A stretch of DNA of 64,000 nt from an uncultured Bacteroidales bacterium (GCA_946408345.1 CAMJRR010000001.1:186001-250000); one strand, 5' to 3'; shown: positions 34,301 through 43,117, counted from the first letter of the stretch. The notes: generated by a model not told the origin, from the sequence alone. Translations and numbers: made by a program.

Positions 34301-35218
34301 ATGAAAAAACTAGTACTATTATTGACCATATTCCTCGTGGGCATGACAGCCTTCGCGCAGAATATGAAGACCTACCAGTATGCCGAGCGCGACACCCTTA
34401 ATCTATATCTTGATTTCTATATCCCTGAACATGTCCATGACAGCACAATTTGTATGGTGTATGTCTTTGGCGGAGGTTTCATTGGTGGCCATCGCGATGG
34501 CAAGTGGGAAAAAGCTTACTTCGAACAGCTTGTCGATGAAGGCTTTATGGTAGCCGCCATCGACTACCGTTTAGGCTTGAAAGGAGCGAAAAACCTCGGC
34601 ATATTCAATACAGAGCCTCTGGAGAAGGCGGTTTATATGGCCACGGAAGATGCCATCTCAGCCATCGCCTATCTGCTCGAACACGCTAAAGAGCTGAAGG
34701 TCAACAAGGATTATATTGTGATGATAGGTTCCAGTGCGGGTGCCATCACTTCTTTGCAGACCGATTATGCCTTGTGCAACGGCTATCTCAATTCCAATAT
34801 CCTGCCTGAAGATTTCCGTTTGGCGGGTGTGGTAAGCTATGCCGGTGCCATTTTCTCGCATGAAGGCAAGGTCCAATATCGCAATCGGGAGCCTGCTCCT
34901 ACGATGATGTTTCATGGCATGAGAGATAACTTGGTTTCATATAAGGGAATCAGTTTCATGAATGTTGGCTTCTATGGCACGGATGCTTTAGCGAAGCGTT
35001 TCGTAAAGTATCAATATCCCTATTTTGCACGTCGTTTTGAAGATTATGGTCACAGCATCGCCGTTGCAGGTCCGCTGACTGTGGACGATTTGCTTTGGTT
35101 CTGCCGTCATTACATCTATAACAAGGAAAGAATCCAAGTGGATGGGACCTACACGAATCTCGATCCTACCACCATGCCGCCGTATGACTATTATACGCCA
35201 GGCGATTTATACAAGTAA
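34301..35218 (+). CDS. Secreted alpha/beta-hydrolase esterase
   Basis: A 305-residue protein with signal peptide (MKKLVLLLTIFLVGMTAFAQ). The alpha/beta-hydrolase fold of the carboxylesterase type is seen in MVYVFGGGFIGGHRDG (oxyanion HGGG-like region, here FGGGF), the nucleophile motif GSSAGA near residue 147, MFHGMRDNLV for the Asp, and EDYGHSIAV for the His. No membrane anchor after the signal peptide. Substrate unknown; related enzymes remove acetyl or feruloyl groups from plant polysaccharides, which is only a suggestion here. Confidence 0.8.
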   Translation: MKKLVLLLTIFLVGMTAFAQNMKTYQYAERDTLNLYLDFYIPEHVHDSTICMVYVFGGGFIGGHRDGKWEKAYFEQLVDEGFMVAAIDYRLGLKGAKNLGIFNTEPLEKAVYMATEDAISAIAYLLEHAKELKVNKDYIVMIGSSAGAITSLQTDYALCNGYLNSNILPEDFRLAGVVSYAGAIFSHEGKVQYRNREPAPTMMFHGMRDNLVSYKGISFMNVGFYGTDALAKRFVKYQYPYFARRFEDYGHSIAVAGPLTVDDLLWFCRHYIYNKERIQVDGTYTNLDPTTMPPYDYYTPGDLYK

Positions 35219-35223
35219 ATTGA

Positions 35224-35286
35224 CACGAGACTGCGAGACTACGGGACTGCGAGACGGGTTTACCCGAAGTCCCGAAGTCCCGCAGC
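35224..35286. repeat. Octamer word palindrome, copy B3
   Basis: ACGAGACT, GCGAGACT, ACGGGACT, GCGAGACG on the left; CCCGAAGT, CCCGAAGT, CCCGCAG on the right. It lies between the esterase and DPP III genes. Confidence 0.85.
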
Positions 35287-35329
35287 CAAAAACATAACTT
35301 AGTATTGAAGAATTACATAACAGTCTAAA

Positions 35330-37387
35330 ATGAAAAAACTGATGATTTGCGTTGGAATGGCTGCCGCTTTGGTGGGTTGCGCTCCGAAACAACAGGAGGA
35401 AGTCGCCGAACAGCCCCAGCCTCAAGAGGAATTCAAGTATCTGGTGGACGAGTTCGCCGATTTGAGGATCATGCGTTATCAAATCCCGGATTGGGACCAG
35501 CTGACGCTGCAACAAAAGAGCTACATCTATTATCTCGGTGAGGCGGCCAAATGCGGTCGCGACATCCTTGCCGACCAGAACTTCAAGTACAACCTGGTGG
35601 TCCGTAAGACCATCGAGGCCGTGCTGAACTCGTATCAAGGCGACCGCGAGAGTGCTGATTTCCAGAACTTCGTGGTCTATGCCAAGCGTGTGTTTTTCAG
35701 CAATGGCATCCATCATCACTATGCCGAGGACAAGTTCTTCCCCGAGGTCAGCGAGGCCTATTTCGCCGACTTGATTAAGGGCAGCGACGCCAGCCTGCTC
35801 CCGCTCAACGAGGGCGAGACCGTCGACGACTTCATCGCCTTCCTGACACCCGTGGTCTTCGACAAGGAGCTCTACAAGATGCGCCGCAGCAGCGAGGACG
35901 ACATCATCGCCAACTCGGCGGTGAACTTCTACGAAGGCGACATCCGTAAAGCCGAAGTGGAAGCCTTCTATAACAAGATGCGCAAGCCCAACGACGAAAC
36001 TCCGATCAGCTACGGACTGAACTCCAAACTGGTGAAGGAAAATGGCAAGATCTATGAAGAAGTGTATAAAGCCGACGGACTCTATGGCGAGGCTATCCAA
36101 GCCATCATCGGCTGGCTGCAAAAGGCCAACGAGGTGGCGGAGAACGAAAGCCAACGCAAGTACATGCAGAAGCTCATCGACTATTACACCTCGGGCGACC
36201 TGAAGACTTGGGATGAATACAATACCGCCTGGGTGCAGGATTCTCTTTCGCATATTGATTTCGTGAACGGCTTCATTGAGGACTACAACGACCCGATGGG
36301 TATGAAGGCCACTTGGGAAGCTATCGTCGACTACAAGGATTTGGAGGCTACTGTGCGTTCCAACACCATCAGCGAGAACGCCCAGTGGTTTGAGGACCAC
36401 TCGCCCGTCGATCCGCGCTTCAAGAAAGAGGAATGCAAGGGCGTTTCGGCCAAGAGTATCATTGTCACCACCTTGGGTGGCGACTGCTTCCCCTCGCCTC
36501 CGATTGGCATCAACCTGCCCAATGCCGACTGGATTCGCAAGGACTATGGCTCCAAGTCGGTGACCATCACCAACCTGATGGAAGCCTACGACAAGGCTGC
36601 CGACGAATGCCCGAGGAGTGCCCTCAAGGAGTTTGCCTACTCGCAGGAAGAGGTTGACCTCTGCAAGAAATACGGTTCCGATGCCGATGTGGTGCACACC
36701 AACCTGCACGAGTGCTTGGGCCATGGTTCGGGCAAGCTGTTGCCTGGCATACAGCCCGGTGCTTTGAAAGAATTTAGCTCCACTTTGGAAGAAGCCCGTG
36801 CCGACCTCTTTGGCCTGTATTTCCTGGCTGAACCGAGGATGGTGGAGTTGGGCGTGATGCCTGATGCCGAGGCTTATAAGGCCGAGTATTGCTCCTATAT
36901 CCGCAACGGTATGATGTCGCAGCTCGCCCGTGTGGAACTGGGCAAGGACGTCACCGAGGCACACATGCAGAACCGCAAACTCGTCTCAGAGTGGTGCTAC
37001 GAGCATGGTAAGGATGCCAATGTCATCGAGAAGAAGGTGGAGAACGGCAAGACCTATTTCGTTATCAACGACTTCGAGGCCCTGCGTGGCTTGTTTGGCG
37101 AATTGTTGGCCGAAATCCAGCGCATCAAGAGCGAAGGTGACTATGCCGCGGGCAAGGCCGTCGTGGAAAAGTATGCTGTCAAGGTCGACCCCGAGCTGCA
37201 CAAGGAAGTCAGAGACCGCTACAACGCCCTGGGCCTGAAGCCCTATGGTGGTTTCATCAATCCCGAGATTGTCCCTGTCGTGGAAAACGGTCAGGTGGTG
37301 GACTACAAGGTCGAATATCCTTCCGATTTCGTGGCGCAGCACCTTAAATATGGTAAGGAATACAGCTTCTTGAAGGCGAAGCACTAA
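35330..37387 (+). CDS. Dipeptidyl peptidase III-like lipoprotein (M49)
   Basis: A 685-residue zinc peptidase of family M49, which removes dipeptides from oligopeptides. The lipobox ALVGC (Cys near 17) makes it a lipoprotein, whereas most DPP III enzymes are cytosolic. The zinc motif is HECLGH (460-465), matching the family HEXXGH, and the second motif EEARADLF follows about 28 residues later. Length is normal. Together with the S9 peptidase at 27695 it suggests a peptide-degrading periplasm or surface. A terminator follows at 37410. Confidence 0.93.
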   Translation: MKKLMICVGMAAALVGCAPKQQEEVAEQPQPQEEFKYLVDEFADLRIMRYQIPDWDQLTLQQKSYIYYLGEAAKCGRDILADQNFKYNLVVRKTIEAVLNSYQGDRESADFQNFVVYAKRVFFSNGIHHHYAEDKFFPEVSEAYFADLIKGSDASLLPLNEGETVDDFIAFLTPVVFDKELYKMRRSSEDDIIANSAVNFYEGDIRKAEVEAFYNKMRKPNDETPISYGLNSKLVKENGKIYEEVYKADGLYGEAIQAIIGWLQKANEVAENESQRKYMQKLIDYYTSGDLKTWDEYNTAWVQDSLSHIDFVNGFIEDYNDPMGMKATWEAIVDYKDLEATVRSNTISENAQWFEDHSPVDPRFKKEECKGVSAKSIIVTTLGGDCFPSPPIGINLPNADWIRKDYGSKSVTITNLMEAYDKAADECPRSALKEFAYSQEEVDLCKKYGSDADVVHTNLHECLGHGSGKLLPGIQPGALKEFSSTLEEARADLFGLYFLAEPRMVELGVMPDAEAYKAEYCSYIRNGMMSQLARVELGKDVTEAHMQNRKLVSEWCYEHGKDANVIEKKVENGKTYFVINDFEALRGLFGELLAEIQRIKSEGDYAAGKAVVEKYAVKVDPELHKEVRDRYNALGLKPYGGFINPEIVPVVENGQVVDYKVEYPSDFVAQHLKYGKEYSFLKAKH

Positions 37388-37409
37388 GCTGGAAGGAAGA
37401 ATAACAACG

Positions 37410-37445
37410 AGTCCTCGGTATCGATGATGTCGGGGACTTTTTTTT
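37410..37445 (+). terminator. Terminator after the DPP III gene
   Basis: AGTCCTCG pairs with CGGGGACT (one G-T pair), followed by T8, 22 bases past the stop. Confidence 0.75.
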
Positions 37446-37472
37446 GTTCTGTCAGTAAAAACACTACTTTTG
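37443..37472 (+). promoter_or_regulatory. Promoter of the gene at 37478 (TTTG-N18-TACTTTTG)
   Basis: TTTG at 37443-37446 and TACTTTTG at 37465-37472, 18 bases apart. The start codon at 37478 is only five bases past the box, so the mRNA could be almost leaderless. Confidence 0.55.
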
Positions 37473-37477
37473 CACCC

Positions 37478-38767
37478 ATGAACGGTAAAGACGAAATAAT
37501 CAAGAAAAAGCTCTATTTTGAGGGGCTGAAGCAGGCCATTGAAACACCTTTGGCTGGAGAGGCTATGAACGATGTGGAGGAGGTCATTCAGGATGATGAA
37601 ACTGAAGAGAAAATCAAAGAAACGCTTAGGTTGTGGAAGGAAGTGAACGGGCCTTTTGACAATGCCATTGTCTTTGTCCACAACAACCGCTTCCTCGTGG
37701 AGGAGAAGGAAAACATCATCAATGATGACTCGGAGGCTGTCTTTATGATGCCTGAGGAGATGTTCAACACCTTGAGCAAACTGCTCAAATCTACGGTCAT
37801 GGAGTTTCTTTCCGTTTTGGGAATACCATCAAACGAAAAGGCCCAACTGCTTGCATGTGTCGAAAATGGCGACAAGGAAGCTTTCGTTTCTGCGTTGGAA
37901 CATGCTCAATGCGACTTGACGGCTTTGGCCAGGTTGTGCTCCTGTTGTATGGACGACTCATCCACGGGTGCTGAGATGAAGGGCGACGACCTTACCTATT
38001 ATCTTGACTATATGGCGGGTCATCTTCATGAGAAGAACGGGGCCGATGACGGGCGGATGTTGGAAGCCATAAAACGATGGCAACCCTCCGCTGAGGTGCT
38101 TGACGATGATGACAGCGACGAAGCCTTGAACCGATATTTTTCCGACTATCGCCATTTCCTGGAGACGGACTTGGCCGCAAACCTTCATTACTATTGGGAT
38201 TGGTACGACGATTTCACGCTGAAGGAGCGCAATTTGATTGACCCGATTCTCGACAATCCCTTGGCCAAAGACCTGATAGACAGGATATGGGAAGAATACC
38301 AAAACCCAACGCCGCAGCACTCCGAGCCTTTCATTTTGCCCGATGACTATTTCGACTGGCAGCACAAGTCCAACACGCCGAAAGAGTTCTTCTACATGGA
38401 CGATACCTTAAAGAAGAAAGGCGTGGACACCTTTGTGGCCTTCATCGATTGGCTTGCGGAAAAGGGCTATATTGCCGACGACAACGAAGTGAAGGCTTTG
38501 TTTGCCTATCGCCTAACGGGAAGATGCCGTCCGGAAGGGGAAGAGCTGCCCGTGATAGAATGGCACGGAAAGAACGGCAAGTCGTATGAGTTGATCTACC
38601 TCGTCCGTTACCTCTCCGACTGTGGCGACTATCGAAAGATGCGCCGATTCTTCACCGGTCCCGAGTGGGTGAAAGACCGCGACAGCAGCTATGCCAACTC
38701 AGCCGATTCGGAGTTCAGGAGGAAAATGGCGGAGTTTTATCCTAGTATTTGTGAGCTTAAGAAGTAA
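37478..38767 (+). CDS. Uncharacterised acidic cytoplasmic protein
   Basis: A 429-residue protein without signal peptide or membrane segment; I do not recognise the family. It is acidic and rich in Asp/Glu, with a helical N-terminal half (KKLYFEGLKQAIETPLAGEAMNDVEEV) and a second half rich in aromatic residues (ANLHYYWDWYDDFTLKERNLIDP, FILPDDYFDWQHKSNTPKEFFY). The last 80 residues (CRPEGEELPVIEWHGKNGKSYELIYLVRYL... FTGPEW) look like a small separate domain. The ATG at 37478 was chosen over the frame start at 37424 because the -7 box lies between them. Nothing in the context gives a function. Confidence 0.7.
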   Translation: MNGKDEIIKKKLYFEGLKQAIETPLAGEAMNDVEEVIQDDETEEKIKETLRLWKEVNGPFDNAIVFVHNNRFLVEEKENIINDDSEAVFMMPEEMFNTLSKLLKSTVMEFLSVLGIPSNEKAQLLACVENGDKEAFVSALEHAQCDLTALARLCSCCMDDSSTGAEMKGDDLTYYLDYMAGHLHEKNGADDGRMLEAIKRWQPSAEVLDDDDSDEALNRYFSDYRHFLETDLAANLHYYWDWYDDFTLKERNLIDPILDNPLAKDLIDRIWEEYQNPTPQHSEPFILPDDYFDWQHKSNTPKEFFYMDDTLKKKGVDTFVAFIDWLAEKGYIADDNEVKALFAYRLTGRCRPEGEELPVIEWHGKNGKSYELIYLVRYLSDCGDYRKMRRFFTGPEWVKDRDSSYANSADSEFRRKMAEFYPSICELKK

Positions 38768-38787
38768 TTACAAAAGAGATATTTACC

Positions 38788-38818
38788 GCCAAACTTTGAC
38801 TTTTTTGGCAAGTTTGGC
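38788..38818. repeat. 31-bp inverted repeat, end 1 (downstream of the ATPase gene)
   Basis: GCCAAACTTTGACTTTTTT followed by GGCAAGTTTGGC. It matches the reverse complement of 40297-40327 at 29 of 31 positions and is itself an imperfect palindrome. It ends six bases from the ATPase stop codon. Confidence 0.88.
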
Positions 38819-38824
38819 TTAACC

Positions 38825-40249
38825 TTACTCGGTATTCTCAACAAACAAATTGTTTATTGTCAGTACTTTAGTAAAATCATTACTATGTTCACCTTGAGCC
38901 AATCCCTTAGTAGTTATGAGGATGGTCCGAATGGCTTTTGATGTCTTGGTTTCAGTCTGGAAGGTCTTGATTCGGTTTCCTAACTTTAGGCTCTCTTCTG
39001 CATCCTGGCTGTATTCATAGCGGGAGTATTTCATCTCGCAAATATCAATAACGCCATCAGCACGGTCTATGATCATGTCAATCTGTGCCCCTGGGGTGGA
39101 CTTGCGGCTACGCCAAGAATAGTAAGAGGTGAGGATGGTGTCCAATCGCAGGGATTGTATGATTTCCCAAATATGATACATACATAGGCGTTCAAACGCC
39201 AGTCCATACCAGTTGTTTTGGCTTGGTGTGTTGAGGGTGTGCCTCCAATAAGCGCGGTCGGTGATGGTTTCGGAGGCACAGAAAGTCTGGTAGAAGATGG
39301 TGAAGAAATCAATTAATCTGTAGATACCGGAGTTTTTTTTGCCTCCGTCACTATGGTGGATGATGAGGTCGCAATAAACCAAATCCTTGAGCATTTTGGT
39401 CAATTCCTCGCCCGAAGACATTTTGAGGGCAGTGGCAATCTGTCCCCTTGTCATCCCTTCCTTGCTCTTTGAAAGCAGGCGGATGATGTCCATGTATCGT
39501 TCAGGGGTTTTGAACAGGGAGGTGTACAAGCGTCGGAACTCGTTCTTGAATTCCGCATTGGTGGAGAAGAACAGCATATCGATGTTCTCAGCCGCACTCT
39601 TAGCTGGGTCAAGTAGGGAGAAATAATAGGGCACACCGCCCAGTGCCAAATAAAGTTGAAGGATGGTCATCCTGTCCCACCTGTAGTGTTTGGCCTTGAA
39701 GTACATCTCAGATTGGTAAAGGTTGAAGGGGTGCAGATGCATCTCGTGTGTGGTTCGCTTGTGCAACCCGCCCCGATTTTCGATGACGTTGCGAATCATC
39801 CACGAGGTGGCGCTTCCGCAGATGACCAAAAACACGTTGTCGTGCCACGAAGCGATGTTGTTCCAAAACCTACCCAGTTCTTTGACGAATCCGGAATACT
39901 CGAAGTCGAAGCAAGAGATTTCATCGATGAAAACCACACAACGTTTCTTGCGCTTGTTTTTCTCGATAATGGTTCCCAAAGCCTCAAAAGCCTGTTTCCA
40001 ATTCTTCGGTTCGGGGCCGTCGTAGCCATATTTGGTCAGGGCCGACAAGAAGGCATCCCTTTGGTCTTCACGGTTTCCTTCCAGCACGCCACTGGCAAAG
40101 AAGTCGAATTTGTCCTTGAAGAAATAACGAATAAGGGATGTTTTGCCAACGCGGCGCCTTCCATACAACGCGACAAATTCGCACTTTCCGCTTTGGTTGT
40201 AGGCCGACAGCTTCGCCAGTTCCGTATCACGTCCAATTATCTTATCCAT
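38825..40249 (-). CDS. ATPase_2/DUF234-type P-loop ATPase with nuclease-like tail
   Basis: A 474-residue protein of the archaeal-type ATPase family that is often present in many copies in Bacteroidetes. Walker A is GRRRVGKT (30-37), Walker B is CVVFIDEIS, and a sensor-like VICGSATSW follows. A winged-helix-like part (about 260-320, MTRGQIATALKMSSGEELTKMLKDL) and a C-terminal domain with PGAQIDMIIDRADGVIDICEMKYS, the D...ExK pattern of the PD-(D/E)xK nuclease fold, complete it. Function of the family is unknown. It is bounded by 31-bp inverted repeats at 38788-38818 and 40297-40327. The -7 box TACCTTTG lies at 40268-40275. Confidence 0.88.
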   Translation of the reverse strand: MDKIIGRDTELAKLSAYNQSGKCEFVALYGRRRVGKTSLIRYFFKDKFDFFASGVLEGNREDQRDAFLSALTKYGYDGPEPKNWKQAFEALGTIIEKNKRKKRCVVFIDEISCFDFEYSGFVKELGRFWNNIASWHDNVFLVICGSATSWMIRNVIENRGGLHKRTTHEMHLHPFNLYQSEMYFKAKHYRWDRMTILQLYLALGGVPYYFSLLDPAKSAAENIDMLFFSTNAEFKNEFRRLYTSLFKTPERYMDIIRLLSKSKEGMTRGQIATALKMSSGEELTKMLKDLVYCDLIIHHSDGGKKNSGIYRLIDFFTIFYQTFCASETITDRAYWRHTLNTPSQNNWYGLAFERLCMYHIWEIIQSLRLDTILTSYYSWRSRKSTPGAQIDMIIDRADGVIDICEMKYSRYEYSQDAEESLKLGNRIKTFQTETKTSKAIRTILITTKGLAQGEHSNDFTKVLTINNLFVENTE

Positions 40250-40290
40250 AGCGTTCTAATGTTTTTGCAAAGGTAGTGTTTTTCTTGAAA

Positions 40291-40333
40291 TGTTCCGCCA
40301 AACTTGCCAAAAAAAGCAAAGTTTGGCGGAACA
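40291..40333. repeat. Inverted repeat end 2 and 15-bp palindrome upstream of the ATPase gene
   Basis: TGTTCCGCCAAACTT pairs perfectly with AAGTTTGGCGGAACA around 13 bases. The inner 31 bases (40297-40327) are the inverted copy of 38788-38818. It lies just upstream of the -7 box, about where a -33 contact would be, so it may also be an operator. The rest of 40334-40457 shows no gene. Confidence 0.88.
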
Positions 40334-40457
40334 TTTGTTTCTTTTGTCTGACAAATTGAGGTATGCCAAACACTATCTTTCACTATAATTCACTATATTC
40401 CATGGCGTATCCATGGCGGTGCTATATTTTCGCGACCGTTATCAAAATCAACGCACT

Positions 40458-40643
40458 ATGGGATTCTTCATCTTTATTGATTGTCTTATCGGACTGATTG
40501 TCCTTATAAGAATTCATGCCCCGTGGTGGGCTTGGACTATCTATGTCGTCAGTGTTTTGGTGTGGCTTGTAATCGGAGTTTTAGGTGGAGGTGGTGGAAT
40601 TGAAAGTGACAACAAGGCAACAGACAGACCAAAACAGGAGTAG
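40458..40643 (+). CDS. Small two-helix membrane protein
   Basis: A 61-residue protein (MGFFIFIDCLIGLIVLIRIHAPWWAWTIYVVSVLVWLVIGVLGGGGG) with two hydrophobic segments and a polar tail. The ATG at 40458 gives a clean membrane protein; an in-frame ATG at 40413 would add 15 charged residues. It lies four bases before the zinc-ribbon gene, so they are probably cotranscribed. Family not recognised. Confidence 0.55.
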   Translation: MGFFIFIDCLIGLIVLIRIHAPWWAWTIYVVSVLVWLVIGVLGGGGGIESDNKATDRPKQE

Positions 40644-40647
40644 TATT

Positions 40648-41313
40648 ATGACAAAAAAGAAATCAAAAATAGCTGAGTTTTTCGGCAATGTCGGGATGGC
40701 GTTAGCCATCATTTGGATGTTGCCCGTTCTTGCTGTTGATGGAATCCAAGAACATTTCGAGAAGAAAAGGGAAGCTAAACAACCCAAGCCGGAACCCATC
40801 AAGTTTGTTTGCTCAGAATGCGGTGAAACCTTTGAGTCCGACAACGTCGAAAAGGAAATGAGAGACCATGCATCTTCTAATGGCGATTACACCTATTCAA
40901 AACCTCAACCTTGCCCGAAATGCGGTGGAATAAGGACGCGCCCGACCGAATCCGACAAGGCTTTTTACCAAAGGCTTTGGGATATAGAGGAGACGGCGAC
41001 GTTCATTTCGCACCTCTGGATAAATTGGGGCCCTAACGATAGCCCCGTCGACAAAGGTCAGCAGGAGTTCAAATGCACCCAGTGTGGAACAACGTTCTCC
41101 GCCATCGACATCAGGCCTCACCCTTATTCGGCCTCTTTGCCGTCGCGGTGTCCCCATTGCCAAGGCATCAGGACGCTGCCTGCCTCAGAGGAGAAACTCG
41201 CCCATCGCTATGAAAGCATCTGGCTGGTGATGGAACTGGCGGAAAAGGAGCGTAAGGAAAGCAAAACCGAAAAGCAATATGTTGATTTGAGGCTCATGGT
41301 CGGCGGCTTTTGA
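40648..41313 (+). CDS. Zinc-ribbon protein with N-terminal membrane segment
   Basis: A 221-residue protein starting MTKKKSKIAEFFGNVG, then one hydrophobic segment (MALAIIWMLPVLAVDGI). Two zinc-ribbon modules follow: FVCSECGETF ... CPKCGGIR and FKCTQCGTTF ... CPHCQGIR, separated by about 70 residues. The modules look duplicated (both end in GIRT.P). Zinc binding is likely; a nucleic-acid or protein partner is unknown. The upstream frame extension to 40585 overlaps the small membrane protein and is rejected. No homologue was recognised by name. Confidence 0.65.
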   Translation: MTKKKSKIAEFFGNVGMALAIIWMLPVLAVDGIQEHFEKKREAKQPKPEPIKFVCSECGETFESDNVEKEMRDHASSNGDYTYSKPQPCPKCGGIRTRPTESDKAFYQRLWDIEETATFISHLWINWGPNDSPVDKGQQEFKCTQCGTTFSAIDIRPHPYSASLPSRCPHCQGIRTLPASEEKLAHRYESIWLVMELAEKERKESKTEKQYVDLRLMVGGF

Positions 41314-41390
41314 CCTTCTTTTTATGGAAGTTTTTCAGCCGATTCCACTTTTTGCTTATCTTTACCGCCTCAAACAAATACTTTGAAGAA

Positions 41391-42029
41391 ATGAAAGAAG
41401 AAAAGGACAGAAAACTAAGCGAGAAGGAACAAAAACGTTTGGCTGTCTTCGAAGCGACCTGCGAGAGACTTCTCCAACAGGGTTATAAAATGACCAATTT
41501 GACCATTGGCATCGTCAAAGCCAATGTTGTTGTGTTGTTGCTTGCCATTCCGGTTGTGGCGATAGGCATGTTGCTTTTTGCTTGGAAGAATCCCATTTCG
41601 CTTTTAACGCCGACGCCGCAAGGGAGCCTTCTTTTTATCGTATTGTTCACCGTGCTCATCGTGGTGCATGAGCTCATTCATGGGCTGACCTGGAGCTTGT
41701 TTTCCGAACATCATTTCAAGGACATTGAGTTTGGGTTCATGAAAGAGTTTTTTACGCCGTATTGCACATGTATGGTGCCGCTGTCGAAAGGTCATTACAT
41801 CTTAGGGGCCTTGATGCCCTGCATTGTTCTTGGGATTCTTCCCACGGCTTTGGGAATTTTGCTGGGGTCGCATCTCCTGTTTTGGATTGGAATCGTCATG
41901 ATATTGTCGGCAGGAGGGGATATCATGATTGTAATGAAGGTCCTTGCCCATAAGAGGGAAGTTGGAACAAGTGAGGCTTTGGTCTATGACCATCCTACAC
42001 AGGCGGGTTCGGTGGTTTTTGAAAAGTAA
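41391..42029 (+). CDS. DUF3267-type membrane zincin
   Basis: A 212-residue membrane protein with four to five hydrophobic segments. The second segment holds LIVVHELIHGLTW, the HExxH-type motif (HELIH) of DUF3267 proteins, thought to be membrane zinc peptidases. The ATG at 41391 was chosen because TATCTTTA, a near-match to the -7 box, lies about 35 bases upstream and the frame extension to 41310 encodes only a hydrophobic run overlapping the previous stop. Substrate unknown. Confidence 0.78.
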   Translation: MKEEKDRKLSEKEQKRLAVFEATCERLLQQGYKMTNLTIGIVKANVVVLLLAIPVVAIGMLLFAWKNPISLLTPTPQGSLLFIVLFTVLIVVHELIHGLTWSLFSEHHFKDIEFGFMKEFFTPYCTCMVPLSKGHYILGALMPCIVLGILPTALGILLGSHLLFWIGIVMILSAGGDIMIVMKVLAHKREVGTSEALVYDHPTQAGSVVFEK

Positions 42030-42091
42030 GGGCTATATTGTTTTTGGTGACATGAGATGCCATAGACGAGAGGGCAAGTCATGTTCTGCTT

Positions 42092-42997
42092 CTATTTTGC
42101 TTTTATCGTTTCAACCAAATCATCGCTAATATTGTTTCCAGTCTGACGGCAGACGTCTTGGCTCCAGCGTTGTGCCATCGCAATGCGTGAGGCTTGGTCG
42201 TCAATGCCTTGCAGCATGGCATAGATGTAACCGGCATTGAAATTGTCTCCCGCTCCGACTGTGCTGACGGTTTCTGTCGTCTGTACGGGATAGGTCTCGC
42301 AGCCATCAGGCGTATAGACACGAATCGACCGAGGTCCGTCGGTCAGAATCAAGGTTTGGCAGTGGCGGCTCACGCGTTCATAGATGGCATCTCCATCTTG
42401 CAGACCCAACATATAGTCGAAATCCTCCATCGAGCCACGCACTACATTGGCCAGGCTCATGTTTTCCTCGATATTGGATTTCACCTCCGGCAAGTCGACG
42501 ATATGGTTTTTGCGGAAGTTCACGTCATAATAAAGCCATGCCCCCGCCTCATGTGCAGCACGCAACAAGCTACCCACAACAGGCCGTATGGCAGGGTTGA
42601 TGGCAAAGAACGAACCGAAAAGTACGACGTCATCTTTCCCCAGTTGAGGCACATTTCCGTCCAACCAAACTGACGCATGGTCTTTGTAAAACAGGTATTG
42701 TGCATCGTTGTGTTCGTTCAAGAAAGCCAGCGTGATATGCGATTTGGCATTCTCATGGCGGCAGACGTATTCCGATGACACGCCATTGTCGGTCAAAAAG
42801 CGGCAAATAATGTCGCCCACATGGTCACCGCCCACTTCGGTCAACATGGCGCAGGGCACGCCTGCCCGTCCAAGCGAAACAATGCTATTGAAGGTCGAGC
42901 CACCAGGAACGGCTTTCTGCGGCTGGTCGTTCTTGAACAGGATATCCAACACGGTCTCACCGATGCCTATTACACGTTTTTGGGTCATGTTATTCAT
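42092..42997 (-). CDS. PfkB-family sugar kinase (fructokinase-like)
   Basis: A 301-residue ribokinase-type kinase. Features are the N-terminal VIGIGETVLDILF, GGSTFNSIVSLGRAG, the sugar-binding region, and the C-terminal catalytic motif TVGAGDNFNAGYIYAML, with Asp in GAGD as the base. The likely substrate is fructose or a related sugar, but PfkB families are hard to tell apart. The ATG at 42997 was chosen: the frame reaches 43024, but the -7 box TATCTTTG at 43022-43029 overlaps that start. No sugar transporter is adjacent. Confidence 0.88.
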   Translation of the reverse strand: MNNMTQKRVIGIGETVLDILFKNDQPQKAVPGGSTFNSIVSLGRAGVPCAMLTEVGGDHVGDIICRFLTDNGVSSEYVCRHENAKSHITLAFLNEHNDAQYLFYKDHASVWLDGNVPQLGKDDVVLFGSFFAINPAIRPVVGSLLRAAHEAGAWLYYDVNFRKNHIVDLPEVKSNIEENMSLANVVRGSMEDFDYMLGLQDGDAIYERVSRHCQTLILTDGPRSIRVYTPDGCETYPVQTTETVSTVGAGDNFNAGYIYAMLQGIDDQASRIAMAQRWSQDVCRQTGNNISDDLVETIKAK

Positions 42998-43117
42998 GTT
43001 GTTGTCTCTTTCGTATGGCTGCAAAGATACAAAAAAAGCAGTTTTTTATAGGAGGAAGAAGGAAAAATAAAATCGGTATAACTTTGTGATGGTCACTTGG
43101 TTATACCGATCGTTTTG

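Noticed and set aside
35207-36964. 585-codon open frame antisense to the DPP III gene
   Set aside because: The plus-strand frame has clear M49 motifs and a lipobox. The antisense frame shows no recognisable domain and arises from codon bias.
40334-40457. Further element belonging to the inverted-repeat ATPase unit
   Set aside because: The direct CCATGGCG repeats here are short and not shared with the other end; no target duplication could be seen.
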